Source: Cocos nucifera (Eukaryota > Streptophyta > Magnoliopsida > Arecales > Arecaceae). From it: 64,000 nt of DNA. Every line of letters begins with the position of its first letter. Positions within the stretch are counted from its first letter, which is position 1. The stretch covers positions 1-64,000 of the forward strand of contig QRFJ01004930.1 of the NCBI GenBank assembly GCA_006176705.1, given 5' to 3'. The notes beneath the pieces are model-generated. The model saw only the letters and a list, made by a program, of their open reading frames with translations. It searched no databases and was not told where the DNA came from. This document shows, piece after piece, positions 10,262 through 20,648 of the stretch. The translations under genes and the position numbers were made by a program.

Positions 10262-12330
10262 TCAATCTCAATAGGAGATAAGATCTCCTTCAACCTTGGT
10301 TGAAGATAAGATCTCCCCTGAGCTTCAACTTCAATTTCAATAGGAGATAAGATCTTCTTCAACCTCACTTGAAGATATGATCTCCCCCGAGCTCCAACCC
10401 TTCAACAGGAGATAAGATCTCCTTTAATCTCGACTGGAGATAAGATCTCCCCCGAGCTTCATTGTCAGCCTCAATAGAAGATAATATCTCCTTCAACCTT
10501 GGCTGAAGATGAGATCTCCCCCGAGCTCCAACCCTTCAATAGGAGATAAGATCTTCTTTAACTTCGATTGGAGATAAGATCTCCCCCGAGCTTCAACTTC
10601 AACATCAATAGAAGATAAGATCTCCTTCAACCTCGGCTGGAGATAAGATCTCTCTCTCGAGCTTCAACTTCAACATCAATAGGAGATAAGATCTCCTTCA
10701 ACCTCGGCTAGAGATAAAATCTTCTCCGAGCTCTAACCCTTCAATAGGAGATAAGATCTCCTTCAACCTCAACTGGAGATAAGATCTTCTCTGAGCTTCA
10801 ATGACAACCTCAATAGGAGATAAGATCTCCTTCAATCTTGGTTGAAGATAAGATCTCCCCGAGCTCCAACTCTTTAATAGGAGATAAGATCTTCTTCAAC
10901 CTCGATTGGAGATAAGATCTCCCCGAGCTTCAACTTCAACCTTAATAGGAGATAAGATCTTCTTCAACCTCGGCTAGAGGTAAGATCTCCTTCGAGCTTC
11001 AACTTCAATCTCAACAAGAGATAAGATCTCCCTCGAGCTCCAACCCTTCAATAGGAGATAAGATCTCCTTCAACCTCGGCCCAGAAATAAGATCTCCTCC
11101 GAGCTCCAATCATTCAACAGGAGATAAGATCTTCTTTCAACCTCGACTGAAGATAAGATCTCCCCCGAGCTTCAAAGTCAACCTCAATAAGAGATAAGAT
11201 CTTCTTCAACCTCGGCTGGAGATAAGATCTCCCCGAGCTCCAATCCTTCAACAGGAGATAAAAACTTCTTCAACCTTAGCTGGAGATAAGATCTTCCCTG
11301 AGCTTCAACTTTAACTTCAATAAAAGATAAGATCTTCTTCAACCTTGGCTGGAGATAAGATCTTTCCTGAGCTTCAACTTTAACATCAATAGGAGATAAG
11401 ATCTTCTTCAACCTCGATTGGAGATAAGATCTCCCCCGAGCTTCAACTTCAACCACAATAGGAGATAAGATCTCCTTCAACCTTGACTGGAGATAAGATC
11501 TCTCCCGAGCTCCAACCCTTCAATAGGAGATAATATCTTCTTCAACCTTGGCTAGAGATAAAATCTCCTCCGAGCTCCAATCCTTCAACAGGAATATAAG
11601 ATCTTCTTCAACCTCGACTGGAGATAAGATCTCTTCCGAGCTTCAACATCAACCTCAATAGGAGATAAGATCTTCTTTAACCTCGGTTGGAGATAAGATC
11701 TCCCCCGATGTCCAACCCTTCAACAAGAGATAAAATCTCTTTCAACCTCAGTTGGAGATAGAATCTCTCTTGAGCTTCAACGTCAACCTCAACAGGAGAT
11801 AAGATCTCCTTCAACCTCGGCTAGAAATAACATCTCCCCCGAGCTCCAATCCTTCAACAGGAGATAAGATCTCCTTCAATCTCGAATGGAAATAAAATCT
11901 CCTCCGAGCTTTAACTTCAACCTCAATAGGAGATAAGATCTTCTTCAACCTCGATTGGAGATATGATCTCCTCCGAGCTTCAACTTCAACGTCAACAGAA
12001 GATAAGATCTCCTTCAACCTCGACTGGAGATAAGATCTCTCTCAAGCTTAAACTTCAATCTCAACAAGAGATAAGATCTTCTTCAACCTCAGCTGGAGAT
12101 AATATCTCCCCCGAGCTCTAACCCTTCAATAGGAGATAAGATCTCCTTCAACCTCGGCTGGAGATAAAATCTCTTCCGAGCTTCAACGTCAACCTCAATA
12201 GGAGATAAGATCTTCTTCAACCTCGACTGAAGATAAGTTCTCTCCCGAGCTTCAACATCAACCTCAACAGGAGATAAGATCTCCTTCAACCCTGGTAGAA
12301 GATAAGATCTCCCTCGAGCTTCAACCTCAA
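10262..12330 (+). repeat. Tandem repeat array, about 65-69 bp unit, roughly 30 copies
   Basis: Two kilobases of degenerate units. Each has two half-units with the core GGAGATAAGATCTCC, joined alternately by GAGCTTCAACTTCAACCTCAA or GAGCTCCAACCCTTCAA, which gives periods near 69 and 65 bp (for example 10274, 10343, 10408, 10477). The core holds a small inverted repeat, GAGAT-AAG-ATCTC, so the array has dozens of potential hairpins. The minus strand stays open over parts (11480-11184, 12017-11811, 12289-12089) as a 23-residue repeat (period 69). I treat that as a result of the period, not a gene. Confidence 0.95.
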
Positions 12331-12417
12331 TGGATGTAGAGCCTAAAAAAAGACTTCGATAGTCATCTTTTTGTACTCCCTTCTTTCAAATTTTGAACTC
12401 GAGAGTGGGAAGACTAT
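12331..12417 (+). other. 3' untranslated stretch with polypurine tract of element E
   Basis: Ends in GAGAGTGGGAAGACTAT directly before the TGTTGG of the 3' LTR. A purine-rich run immediately upstream of the LTR is the expected plus-strand primer. Confidence 0.7.
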
Positions 12418-12604
12418 TGTTGGAGATAAACCCCACTCCCATCAAAGTCCAGTTTGATGCTTAGCCTAATGCGACTGGTAATCACGGAAGAGCTTCGATT
12501 GAAAATTCTTCCTCCAGCAGTCGAACCCCAATCGAACTCCTTTAGCAACTGAACTCTTCCAGCGGTCGAATCCCTTTCGGACTCCCTCTACCAGTCAAAC
12601 CCCA

Positions 12605-12965
12605 GTCAAACTCCTTCTAGACCTCTCCTTCAGTCGGATTTCTACAGAAGTCGAACTCCTTCCGGACTTCTTCTTTAGTCGGATTTCTATAGGAGCCGAA
12701 CTCCTTTCGGACCTCTTCTTCAACCAGATTTCTACAAGAGCCGAACTCCTTTCGGATCTCTTCTTTAGTCAGATTTCTACAGGAGCCAAACTTCTTTCGA
12801 ACTTCTTCTTCAATCGGATTCCTACAGGAGTCGAACTCCTTCCAGATTTCTCCTACAGTCGGATTTCTCCAAGAGCCGAACTCCTTCCAAACCTCTCCTT
12901 CAGTCGAATTCCTACAGGAGCTAAACTCTTTTCAGACTTCTCCTTCAGTCAAACTTCATCTGAAT
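12605..12965 (+). repeat. 45-bp minisatellite in the E 3' LTR (about 8 copies)
   Basis: Same unit as in the 5' LTR, GAGCCGAACTCCTTTCGGAC followed by CTTCAGTCGGATTTCTACAG, with about three more copies. LTR copies are identical at insertion, so the array has changed length since. Confidence 0.9.
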
Positions 12966-13246
12966 TCCTCCAGTAGATTACTTTCAGATTTTAAGTAGTA
13001 TTGATTTTAGATGATCCCCTCTAGCCGTATTTTCTTTAGGAGTCCGAACTTCTCTGAAATTGATATATATCAAAGTTCTTCACCAACCAACGTCTACTTC
13101 CTCCGGACTTCGACTATTAAATCTCAACGAACAGACGATCCCACTACCGAACGGTTATGACTGTCATTTATCAAGATGGTTACGACTATCATTTATCAGT
13201 CTGCTACAGACGACCCCACTATTGGACGGTTACGATAGGCTCTGTC

Positions 13247-13253
13247 TATAAAA
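13247..13253 (+). promoter_or_regulatory. Probable TATA box of the E 3' LTR
   Basis: TATAAAA in the context GTCTATAAAAATGG, equivalent in position to 7563-7569 in the 5' LTR. Confidence 0.55.
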
Positions 13254-13488
13254 ATGGATCCTCCAGATACATTTTCTCTAAGCTCTCTTCTTCTTTTTAA
13301 AACTCTACTGAGTTCTTTTCTGAACACTCTATTTTTATTGGTCAGAAGAGCTGACTTGATTATTGGAGGATCCTGCTGGAGCCACCACCATCGACTTCGG
13401 GTGAAACTTTATTTTGCAGATCACCGACGATAATCTCTTCTTTCTCAACTCCAGCTCAATCCGACGTCGATCAGATTCTGCACCAACA

Positions 13489-13524
13489 ACCTTCATTAAG
13501 CAAAAATTCTATTTGGATTGCCAT
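13489..13524 (-). pseudogene. Gag start of SIRE-like element D (12 codons)
   Basis: Minus strand: ATG at 13524 opens MAIQIEFLLNEG and is cut by the end of element E at 13488. It lies about 50 bp downstream of the primer-binding site, so it is the natural gag start. The rest of gag resumes at about 6962 on the far side of E, with the middle missing. Confidence 0.7.
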
Positions 13525-13574
13525 GATCGTTTACTCTTTAATCACTAGATTAATAATTAAATATTAAAGCACCC

Positions 13575-13586
13575 GCTCTGATACTA
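13575..13586 (-). other. Primer-binding site of element D (tRNA-Met type)
   Basis: Minus strand TAGTATCAGAGC, one base from the canonical TGGTATCAGAGC, continuing GGGTGC. Confidence 0.75.
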
Positions 13587-13591
13587 ATTAT

Positions 13592-14995
13592 TGCCCAGAG
13601 GTAGCAACCCAAAAAGGAGGGTGAATTAGGTTCTTTTAAAATTTTATCCAAATTTACTTTCTAAATAAATATGTGCTTTAATTTAAGCAAAATAGATAGT
13701 TTGTGAGGTGAAGGCTTTAAGCTACAGTAGAAGTAAGATAGTGTATGCAAACCAAGAATCTAAACAATGAAAATCAGAAATAATAGCAAAGTAAAGAAAG
13801 TAAGAAAAGCAAGAAGTAAAGCCATAAGACAAACATACAAAGTTTATAATGGTTTGGTGCAACCTACACCTATATCTATTTCCCAAGCTTTTCTTGAAAA
13901 TTCTATTATAATCCCTCTGATTATAGTGTGTTTGTTTTTCTAGAATCATAAATAAATTCAGTTAGATTTTCTAGAAGCACCAACCAAAATCTTATACCAT
14001 TAGTTTTTTCGATTCATTAACAATCCAGTTGGTTTTCTGGGCCAACCAACCAAAACCTAACAAGTTCAATTTTGGGCTTGGATGGGCCTAATCTTCAAGT
14101 TTTCTTCTCCCAAAGAAAGTTGAAAAGAAACAAAAATACAAGTTAAGAATTTCAGTGCAAAAACAAAAATAGAATTTTAAACTTCTTGAGCATCAGGAAG
14201 AGGTTGAATGATTAGCTCTTTTGAAGCTTGAATACTCTTCTTTGAGGCCTGAGAGGATGCTTGAGAAATTGTAGAAGATAACTCTTGAATGCCCTTTAAA
14301 ATCACTGCATAATCCCTCTCTTTTTCTCTCTTTTTGATGTGCAATAGAATCTCTTTCATTTGAAAATGATTTCTCTCTTAATCTCCTTTAATCTATCTTT
14401 CAAATTGATTTTCTCTCTTTAAATACCTTTAGAGATAGTTGGAGAGTGAGTTCTAGCCATTGAAAGCTCTAAAATAGTCGTTGGAGATGAAAAAAGCCAT
14501 TAGAAAAGTTGTAGAAACTAGCCATTAAAGGTTGTTGCGCATTTAGAGACTTCCCTATATTTTTTTTGGAGATGTCTCAGTTTCACTTCAAGATGATTCA
14601 AAAATTTTTAGATCATCTCGATCTTAATTCACAGAAATAAGATTTCTATTTTCTGAGATGGAGATGACTCGAGTTGATTTCAAGTCCTCTCAAACTTGTG
14701 CCAGAGCATTATGCCAGCATGCCAAACAGCTTGAAGATGACTCTAAATTATTTTAAGATGACTCCAAATTTTTTAGAAATGACTCTAAATTTTTTGGAGA
14801 TGACTCCACTAAGTCTTGAACTCAAAAATTTCTTCTTTGAAGATCTTGACTTAGAGAATTTGTGAGGATCTTTTTCAATGAATATTTCTTCAATTTTAAC
14901 ACTTAGAAAGACCTACATACATTCTTGAAATACATGATTAGATATATAATATACTCAAAGTTTGTTAATCATCAAAATTAATCATGGAGTCAACA
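13592..14995 (-). repeat. 5' LTR of SIRE-like copia element D (1404 bp)
   Basis: Minus-strand start TGTTGACTCC followed by TTTTGATGATTAACAAA, a motif I associate with SIRE-type LTRs, and an end reading CTCTGGGCA a few bases before the primer site. ORFs inside (13722-13949, 14177-14359, 14674-14865) show no domains. It is inserted in the RT region of B-minus, which resumes at 14996. Confidence 0.75.
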
Positions 14996-15717
14996 TCATC
15001 ATTCTTATCATGTTCGATGGGATCACCATCCCGAATTAAGAAACCATAGTATCTATCCAATTGACATGGTACTCTATCGGATCACCTTAATGGTGTAGGG
15101 GGCTCTGAATTTGATCTGATCAAATCCAACTTAGGTTCGGCTACTGGTGTCAGCTTTTCTACCTGTTGAACTTTCTTAAGTTCAACCTTAGAGGCAATAG
15201 CTTCTTCACCAAAGAATTTTTTTTCTAAAAAGATTGTCTTAAGATTGATAAACAACTTTTATTCATCAGCATGGTAGAAAATATATCCTTTAGTTTCTTT
15301 AGGGTACCCAATAAAAGTGTACTGATTAGACTTAGGTCTAAGTTTATTTGTCATTAAATGCTTGACATAAATCGAGCGCCCTTAGATCCTAAGGCGTGAG
15401 AGTACTGACTTACGCCCTGTCCATATCTCATATGAAGTTTTAACTACAGACTTACTCGAAACCCTATTTAGAAGATAGCAAGTTGATTCAAGCTATGCAT
15501 ATCCCTAGAAGGATATGGGCAAGCTGGCAAAATCCATCATGGATTAGATCATATCTAATAGAGTCCAATTTCTTCTTTCAGATACACTATTATGCTGTAG
15601 TATTCCTGGATGAGTTCATTAGAAGAGAATCTCATTCTTTCTTAAATATGTGAGAAACTCATTAGAAAGATATTCACCTCCTTGATCAAACCGAAGAGTT
15701 TTAATAATCTTTTCAGT
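14996..15717 (-). pseudogene. Integrase C-terminal part and RT start (B-minus)
   Basis: Degenerate minus-strand coding sequence. It includes the integrase block SVSERRNWTLLDM, where the catalytic Glu is retained (codon at 15577-15579), then YEIWTGRKS and FIGYPKETKGYIFY. A variable linker leads to SDRVPCQLDRYYGFLIRDGD, the lead-in to RT. It stops at 14996, where element D is inserted. Multiple stops. Confidence 0.8.
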
Positions 15718-15945
15718 TTATTTTTCTACTTCATTTTGAAATTGTTTGAACATTTTAAATGAATCCGACTTATACTGTTTCATCAGATAAACATACCCAT
15801 ACCTAGATAGGTCGTATGTGAAAGTGATGAAATAGAAATATACACCGCTAGCACTTATGCTCATAGGTCCACATATATCAGTATATACTAGACCTAAAAG
15901 CTTAATGGCTCTCTCACCTTTTTCAATAAAAGATGACTTGATCAT
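15718..15945 (-). pseudogene. Integrase core N-terminal part (B-minus)
   Basis: A 75-codon open stretch with YTDICGPM holding the first catalytic Asp, and FITFTYDLSRYGYVYLM. It is colinear with B-plus 59556-59780. The continuation on the minus strand starts with a stop that replaces a sense codon. Confidence 0.85.
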
Positions 15946-16737
15946 TTTTTTAAGAAGATAGAACTCATAGGTTGGAAGTGATTCATAATTACTAACTTCG
16001 AGGATTCTTTCTTAAGTCAATCTATTTATCCTATTCTTATTAATGTGACCTAGCCTACAGTGCTATAGGTAAATATCAGACACATTATTTAATCTAGGGT
16101 GCTTGTCAGTGTGGTAAACTACATTAACAAGTTATGATATTATATAAATTTTATTGTTCAAATATCCAAAAAAAATTGTAACATCAATCACAATGACATC
16201 ACAAAATTCTTTCTTTATTGAAATCTCATAATTACTTTTGGCCAAAAGGCCTATAGAACTGATATTCAAAAAAAGTAGGACAATAGTGAGAATCACTAAG
16301 TATAATGTTATGACACTCAAATATAAGCTTTAAGATTTCTAATACTAGAACTGGGACTGGTCTTCTAACTCCAACGTTCAAGAACCTCTCATCTTATTCA
16401 AATCTCCTACTGACCTGCAACCCCTACAATGAATTGCAAATATGGTAAGAGCTACTGATATCCAATATCCAGTCAGTAATATCATAAATAGAAAAATTAC
16501 AAGGAGTTATCATATAAGTACCTTGTTTAGTAATATTTTACTGTTATCATATAAGTATCTTGTCCAGTAATATTTTACTTCTTTCTCAACCTGTTTAGGT
16601 CTAGGAAGGCAATATATTGAGGATAATTTCTCTTTTAATACCCCCGCTTCTTACAGAAGAAGCACCCTGCTTGACTCTTATCGGGCTTGGATTTCTTGGT
16701 CTGTCCCTACATAGATGTCCCAACCTAAACTTGTACC
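15946..16737 (-). pseudogene. Zinc knuckle, protease and GAG-pre-integrase region (B-minus)
   Basis: Frameshifted minus-strand remnants: a knuckle-like CFFCKKRGY near 16650-16680, a protease lead-in with WILDISSSYHIC near 16440-16475 (the usual WVLDTGS has lost its Gly), and a segment at 16320-16132 with LLAKSNYEISIKK, matching GLLTQDGYRLLIKK in B-plus. The repeated GTATCTTGTCCAGTAATATT-type sequence near 16510-16570 is a small local duplication. Confidence 0.7.
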
Positions 16738-17397
16738 TTATTGGATTTTTTTTTTATTCTTCTTTCTTTTCTTAAAGGGTTGAGAATTAGAAGAAGATCC
16801 TCTCACTAAATTCACTAACTCCTTATGGAGTTGGTGATCCTTCTCAAAATTCTGAAGTAACCCTAGTAATCCGTGGTAGTTAACTTCAAGCTTTATCATT
16901 CTATAATGAGTAAGAAAAGAAAGATAAGACTTGGGCAGCGAGTTCAGAATTGGATCTTTTCTTAGCTGCTCATGCAAGAGAAAGCCAAGCTTGCTCAAAT
17001 GCTCTATTATCTCGGTCATGTATAATACATGATTAGTGACTGAAGCTCCATACCTCATCCTGGCATTGAAGATGGCACAACTAGTCTTATATCTCTTACC
17101 ATCATCGGATGTGCCAAAAGACTCATTCAACACTAGAAGCATGTCTTCTGACTGAGTTGTCTCAAACCTATGACTGAACTCGTCGCTCATAGCCATCAGT
17201 ATGATACAACGCACCATGGTTCGATCATTGATCCACTTTTGGTAAGTATCTCTGACTGATCCACGTACATTGAGAGCTGGCTCCTCAGGTACCAGATTTG
17301 TCAAGATGTACAAGATCCGTTCATGCTTTAAAATAATCTTCAACTTATGGTACCAGTTATCGAAGTTGGATCCCACCAACTTGTCATTGTCCAACAA
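16738..17397 (-). CDS. Copia gag capsid protein (UBN2 type), best-preserved ORF of B-minus
   Basis: 219 uninterrupted codons. The N-terminal block LDNDKLVGSNFDNWYHKLKI is the classic copia gag start. It is followed by RCIILMAMSDEF, then the NARMRYGASVTNHVLYMTE block and LPKSYLSFLTHYRM. It ends in a Lys-rich tail (KKRKKNKKK) before the zinc knuckle. The true start is a few codons upstream, in the equivalent of MARISPLHS in B-plus, where a stop now precedes LLDND. Capsid protein for particle assembly. The ORF stays open but the downstream pol is dead, so it is probably a remnant. Confidence 0.85.
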   Translation of the reverse strand: MLDNDKLVGSNFDNWYHKLKIILKHERILYILTNLVPEEPALNVRGSVRDTYQKWINDRTMVRCIILMAMSDEFSHRFETTQSEDMLLVLNESFGTSDDGKRYKTSCAIFNARMRYGASVTNHVLYMTEIIEHLSKLGFLLHEQLRKDPILNSLPKSYLSFLTHYRMIKLEVNYHGLLGLLQNFEKDHQLHKELVNLVRGSSSNSQPFKKRKKNKKKIQ

Positions 17398-18352
17398 TGA
17401 TTAGAGCAAAAGAAAAGTGACCATAACTACATAAAGAAAAACCAAAATCATAATTAGTAAATGATTTATTAAATTAAACTTTAATCAAAAGATTCTTTCA
17501 CTATTTTATTTGAATTGAAAGCCTCTACCTCCAATTTGAGGAATTATCCTAATTCCTTAATAAGTACTAGAATCCACATAAACTACACACAAGCCCAACT
17601 TTGGTTGGTCAACCCATGTACATCTAAGAGTAGGCTCATAACCAATTATTTCTTTAAACAACTTCTAGTAATTTAATTTTTATCCCAGTCCTTAATCAGT
17701 AGGCTTTATCCTTCATTAAAAAGGTCCGATTAGGTCCAACTATTAACATGACCATATTTGGTCCATCTAAATAATGAATGATTAAGCCCAACTTTGGTTG
17801 GTCAACCTACCCACCATTTAGAGAGACACAACCAAGAAATCATATTATGGATGATAATTTCATTAGCTGATAAGCACCAGGTCTTTGGGCTTCCAATGAT
17901 TATCTAACTATTGGACCCATTGTCACTCACTTAATGGAAGGTTATGATCTAGTTATCACCATAACTATTTTATTTTTAAGGATTTAATAATTTTAGAGGA
18001 TTTGGTTAGTTTGAGTTAGAGAAGATAGTTAGATGAACCAGCTAATCATGATCCTCCCACTGACTTCACCAAGTTAGATTAAGAAAGATCATAGATAGGC
18101 TAGTCTAGCAGTACCTAAATCAATCACACTAATTTACCTAGCTGACATGGGTCAGCTCAAATTATCAAATAATTTGATCAAAATATAACTTCATCGAGAA
18201 GACAAGGTATGTGAGATCGGTGGGAGGGATACGCCATTAACTCATCAAAGATCAAATTAGTGTGAGTAGCTCTCAATTAACAACCACTGGTTATACATTA
18301 CCAGACTTACCTTAGACACTAACTGGTTAATTAGTTTCAATTGGATCAATCT
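17398..18352 (-). other. Leader of B-minus (part adjoining gag)
   Basis: No reading frame. It is colinear with the B-plus leader (about 57860-58800): both contain, in the same order, a block equivalent to CCATTAACTCATCAAAGATC and the TTAGACACTAACTGG region. It ends at the family A insertion point, with the 5-bp AATCT at 18348-18352. Confidence 0.8.
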
Positions 18353-20634
18353 TGATAGATATGTGTTCCCTAGAAGCCAGAATTGGCTAACACTTGTAAT
18401 ACACATCTAAGGGCAAAATTATAATTTTGACTATAAATAATAAAATAGATTATTTTCTATCACAGTGTGTATTTGAAAGTGTCTGTGATACATCCCTTGG
18501 GTTAATGGTAATGATAGTTCATATTTTTAATATTTAAAAATTTAAGACATGAATTTTCATTATTAACTCATAAAATGCTTCTGACCGTAGGTTCATCATG
18601 AGGATGGTGAATGATCTGGAAGATTGATGTACGATCATTTCTTTAGGATAGATGAGTCTTGAGTCTATGGTATAGAGACACCAGAGTGAGAGTACAAGTA
18701 CTCGTTAGAGAATGAGGACACTAAGCATGACCGCCTCGAGCAGTCATCAGGAAGTCTACCTTCTCATCAATGACTGGCTCGAAGCTGCAGTGTTGTGTCT
18801 GGTTCTTTGACCTGAGGTGCATCGGTAGTTCACCTTGAGGGTGCTATAGTTTGACTACACCATAACTCGATCTCCTAGCCATTCAAAATTCTGAGGTGTA
18901 TGTTGGCTATAGCATATTCATTATAGGAATTGGATTGCACCGATAGGAGATCTATCTATCTCGGTAGATGAGGAGCAGCCCTATGATGATCACAAGAATC
19001 AAGTCCATAAGCCCATAGCCAAGGCAGAGTGAAATGATAGAAAGAATTTCTATTAAAGTTTTCATATCGGACTTGAATTGAATGATTAATTTATATGATG
19101 GAAATTAGGGTTTGATGAGATCACCTTAACTCTAATCCGATCCAAGCTCAAGATGGAGGAACTTAATCACATAGGTAACTGCACCGAGAGGTTCATTTTT
19201 AGTTCTGATGGATTGCCACCATATGCTGCTAGGTGTCACTGATGGATTTTAGGAGCAATTAAAATGATTTGGATGATCAATCATACTAGTTGTCTGAATT
19301 AGAAAAGTTCTGATCCATCAGAAGGTATTTTGATGATGGCAATGATAGAGATCATGACATATCCCATTATCATATAGAACTGAACCTAACTAGGTCACAC
19401 AAATAAGAATTTGGATTTGGATATCATCAATTGGACTAATCTAGTTCAATTGATTTGAATAAGATTCAATTAGGTTCAAAGAAATCATGCTAGCACACGA
19501 TTAAGCCTGATATTCTCCTTCAACAATCATTAAAAATTATCTCGATTGAGCTAAATATGTTTAGGCTCACTTAAAATATTTACTTGGTCTAACTAGAGCT
19601 TGTCCAGCTTAGAAAAAGATTATCTTAATTTATAAGATAAATTTGAGACAACACCTGCCATTTTTCGTCACCTACTAAATCTTGTTCTTTAACTTTGGTC
19701 AAACGTTGATCTTTGACACTTAGACATCTACCCATGTGTCATGCACCCATAGGAGAGTAGATAGAGCTTTGTCCCCCTACTAAAAAGAGGAAAGGGAGGG
19801 GGTGCATGCCTAGGGAGGCATGCGCCCAAAGAGGATAAAGATTGAAGTCCCATACGGATGGGACTCCAGTTGCTTCATCCTCTCTACTTGGATGGCGCCA
19901 AAGACTCTTCTTTGACTAGTCTTGGCGCCATCTAAGAAGGTTTATGAGGGATTCTAATTTGATTGGATCAGATAATGTCATCCAATCAATTAGATTTAGA
20001 TCTAATTGTACGAAGAGCCATGATTGGTCGGGATGATGTGGTACTGCATGGCGCAGCAAAGTCTATATAAATCCTATCTGTGCCCAAGATTGAGAGCTTC
20101 TGCCCTTTGCCCATGCCACATAGCCCCTCTCTCTCCTTCTTTATGTTTGCTTTAGATTCTCTCTCTCCTCTCCATGCCTAAAAAGTTTTGGGCTTCAGTT
20201 TGGTGTGATTCAAGCAAGAGAAAGGCGACAAGAAAGCAAGAAGGCAGCACTGCTGCAAGAGACAACACCCGATCTTCAAAAGATATTTTAAAGATCTTCA
20301 AGATCAGATCCAGATCTGATCCTTGGAGTATAAATTGAGAAGGAGAAGATCTTTAGATCCTACCCGAGTGGATACCAATAAAGGTCAGGTGCTTGCGTGG
20401 CTACATCCAGAACCTCAGGCAAACATCGAAATCATCACAAAGTAATAAGATGACCCATAACAAGGTACAATTAAATTAGATTTATTTTATTTTTATTTTA
20501 TTTTATTAGATTGATAAAATCAGATCTAAAGAGTCTTAGATCTAATTTAGATCTAAGAGAAAATTTTTGAAATATCCCTCTTGATCTAATCAGATCTGAA
20601 TGAACCTAATCCGGAAAATAGGGTTTTTCCTTCA
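18353..20634 (+). repeat. LTR 1 of the family A dimer (2282 bp)
   Basis: Starts TGATAGATATGTGTTCCC and ends TTTTTCCTTCA, two bases before the primer site. It aligns along its length with 26391-28615 and with 3988-6259 reversed. Confidence 0.92.
20063..20072 (+). promoter_or_regulatory. Probable TATA box, LTR 1 of family A
   Basis: CTATATAAAT. LTR 2 has TTATATAAAC at the equivalent spot (28043-28052). The context is conserved: it follows a GGCACAA/GGCGCAG block and is followed by CCAAGATTGAGAGCTTCTGC in both. Confidence 0.55.
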
Positions 20635-20636
20635 AC

Positions 20637-20648
20637 TAGTATCAAAGC
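20637..20648 (+). other. Primer-binding site of A dimer copy 1
   Basis: TAGTATCAAAGC, two changes from TGGTATCAGAGC. Both are G-to-A, so the site has decayed. Confidence 0.8.

Larger units (their letters stand above)
6965..13488 (+). mobile_element. Non-autonomous Ty3/gypsy (Tat-type) element E: LTRs, gag and tandem repeats, pol missing
   Basis: Two related LTRs in direct orientation (about 6965-7804 and 12418-13488) flank a plus-strand Tat-type gag, a short tail resembling the end of integrase, a 115-bp repeat block and a 2-kb array of about 67-bp units. There is no room for protease, RT, RNase H or integrase cores, so the element depended on proteins from relatives. LTR plus gag without pol matches the published idea of TR-GAG elements. 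The left LTR lacks its first roughly 100 bp. The right end is clean and followed by element D gag. Polarity comes from gag, the primer-site position at 7805 and the purine tract before 12418. Confidence 0.85.
12418..13488 (+). repeat. 3' LTR of element E (1071 bp)
   Basis: Starts TGTTGGAGATAAACC and ends CACCAACA, giving the TG...CA termini. Contains about eight 45-bp units (12605-12965) and a TATA motif. The flank at 13489 is element D gag. Confidence 0.9.
14996..18352 (-). mobile_element. Ty1/copia element family B, minus copy, pol-gag-leader part
   Basis: Minus-strand gag, protease, integrase and the first part of RT, colinear with B-plus at 57026-62092. It is interrupted at the RT start by the element D LTR, directly after a GATGA that may be the D target site. 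On the 5' side it is interrupted at 18352 by the family A dimer and resumes at 34519. Neither B-minus LTR is visible. Confidence 0.9.

Noticed and set aside
11184..11480. 98-codon minus-strand repeat ORF (and similar at 11811-12017 and 12089-12289)
   Set aside because: Openness follows from a 69-bp repeat period and a lack of stops in one unit frame; element polarity is plus and no start signal or known repeat protein fits.
10262..12330. CRISPR-like array
   Set aside because: Units are directly adjacent with no unique spacers, vary in sequence, and lie in a plant retroelement.
20220..20330. Possible small RNA gene or terminator suggested by AAGATCTTCAA inverted repeats
   Set aside because: It lies within the LTR and is shared by LTR copies; short AT-rich inversions are expected by chance in such sequence.
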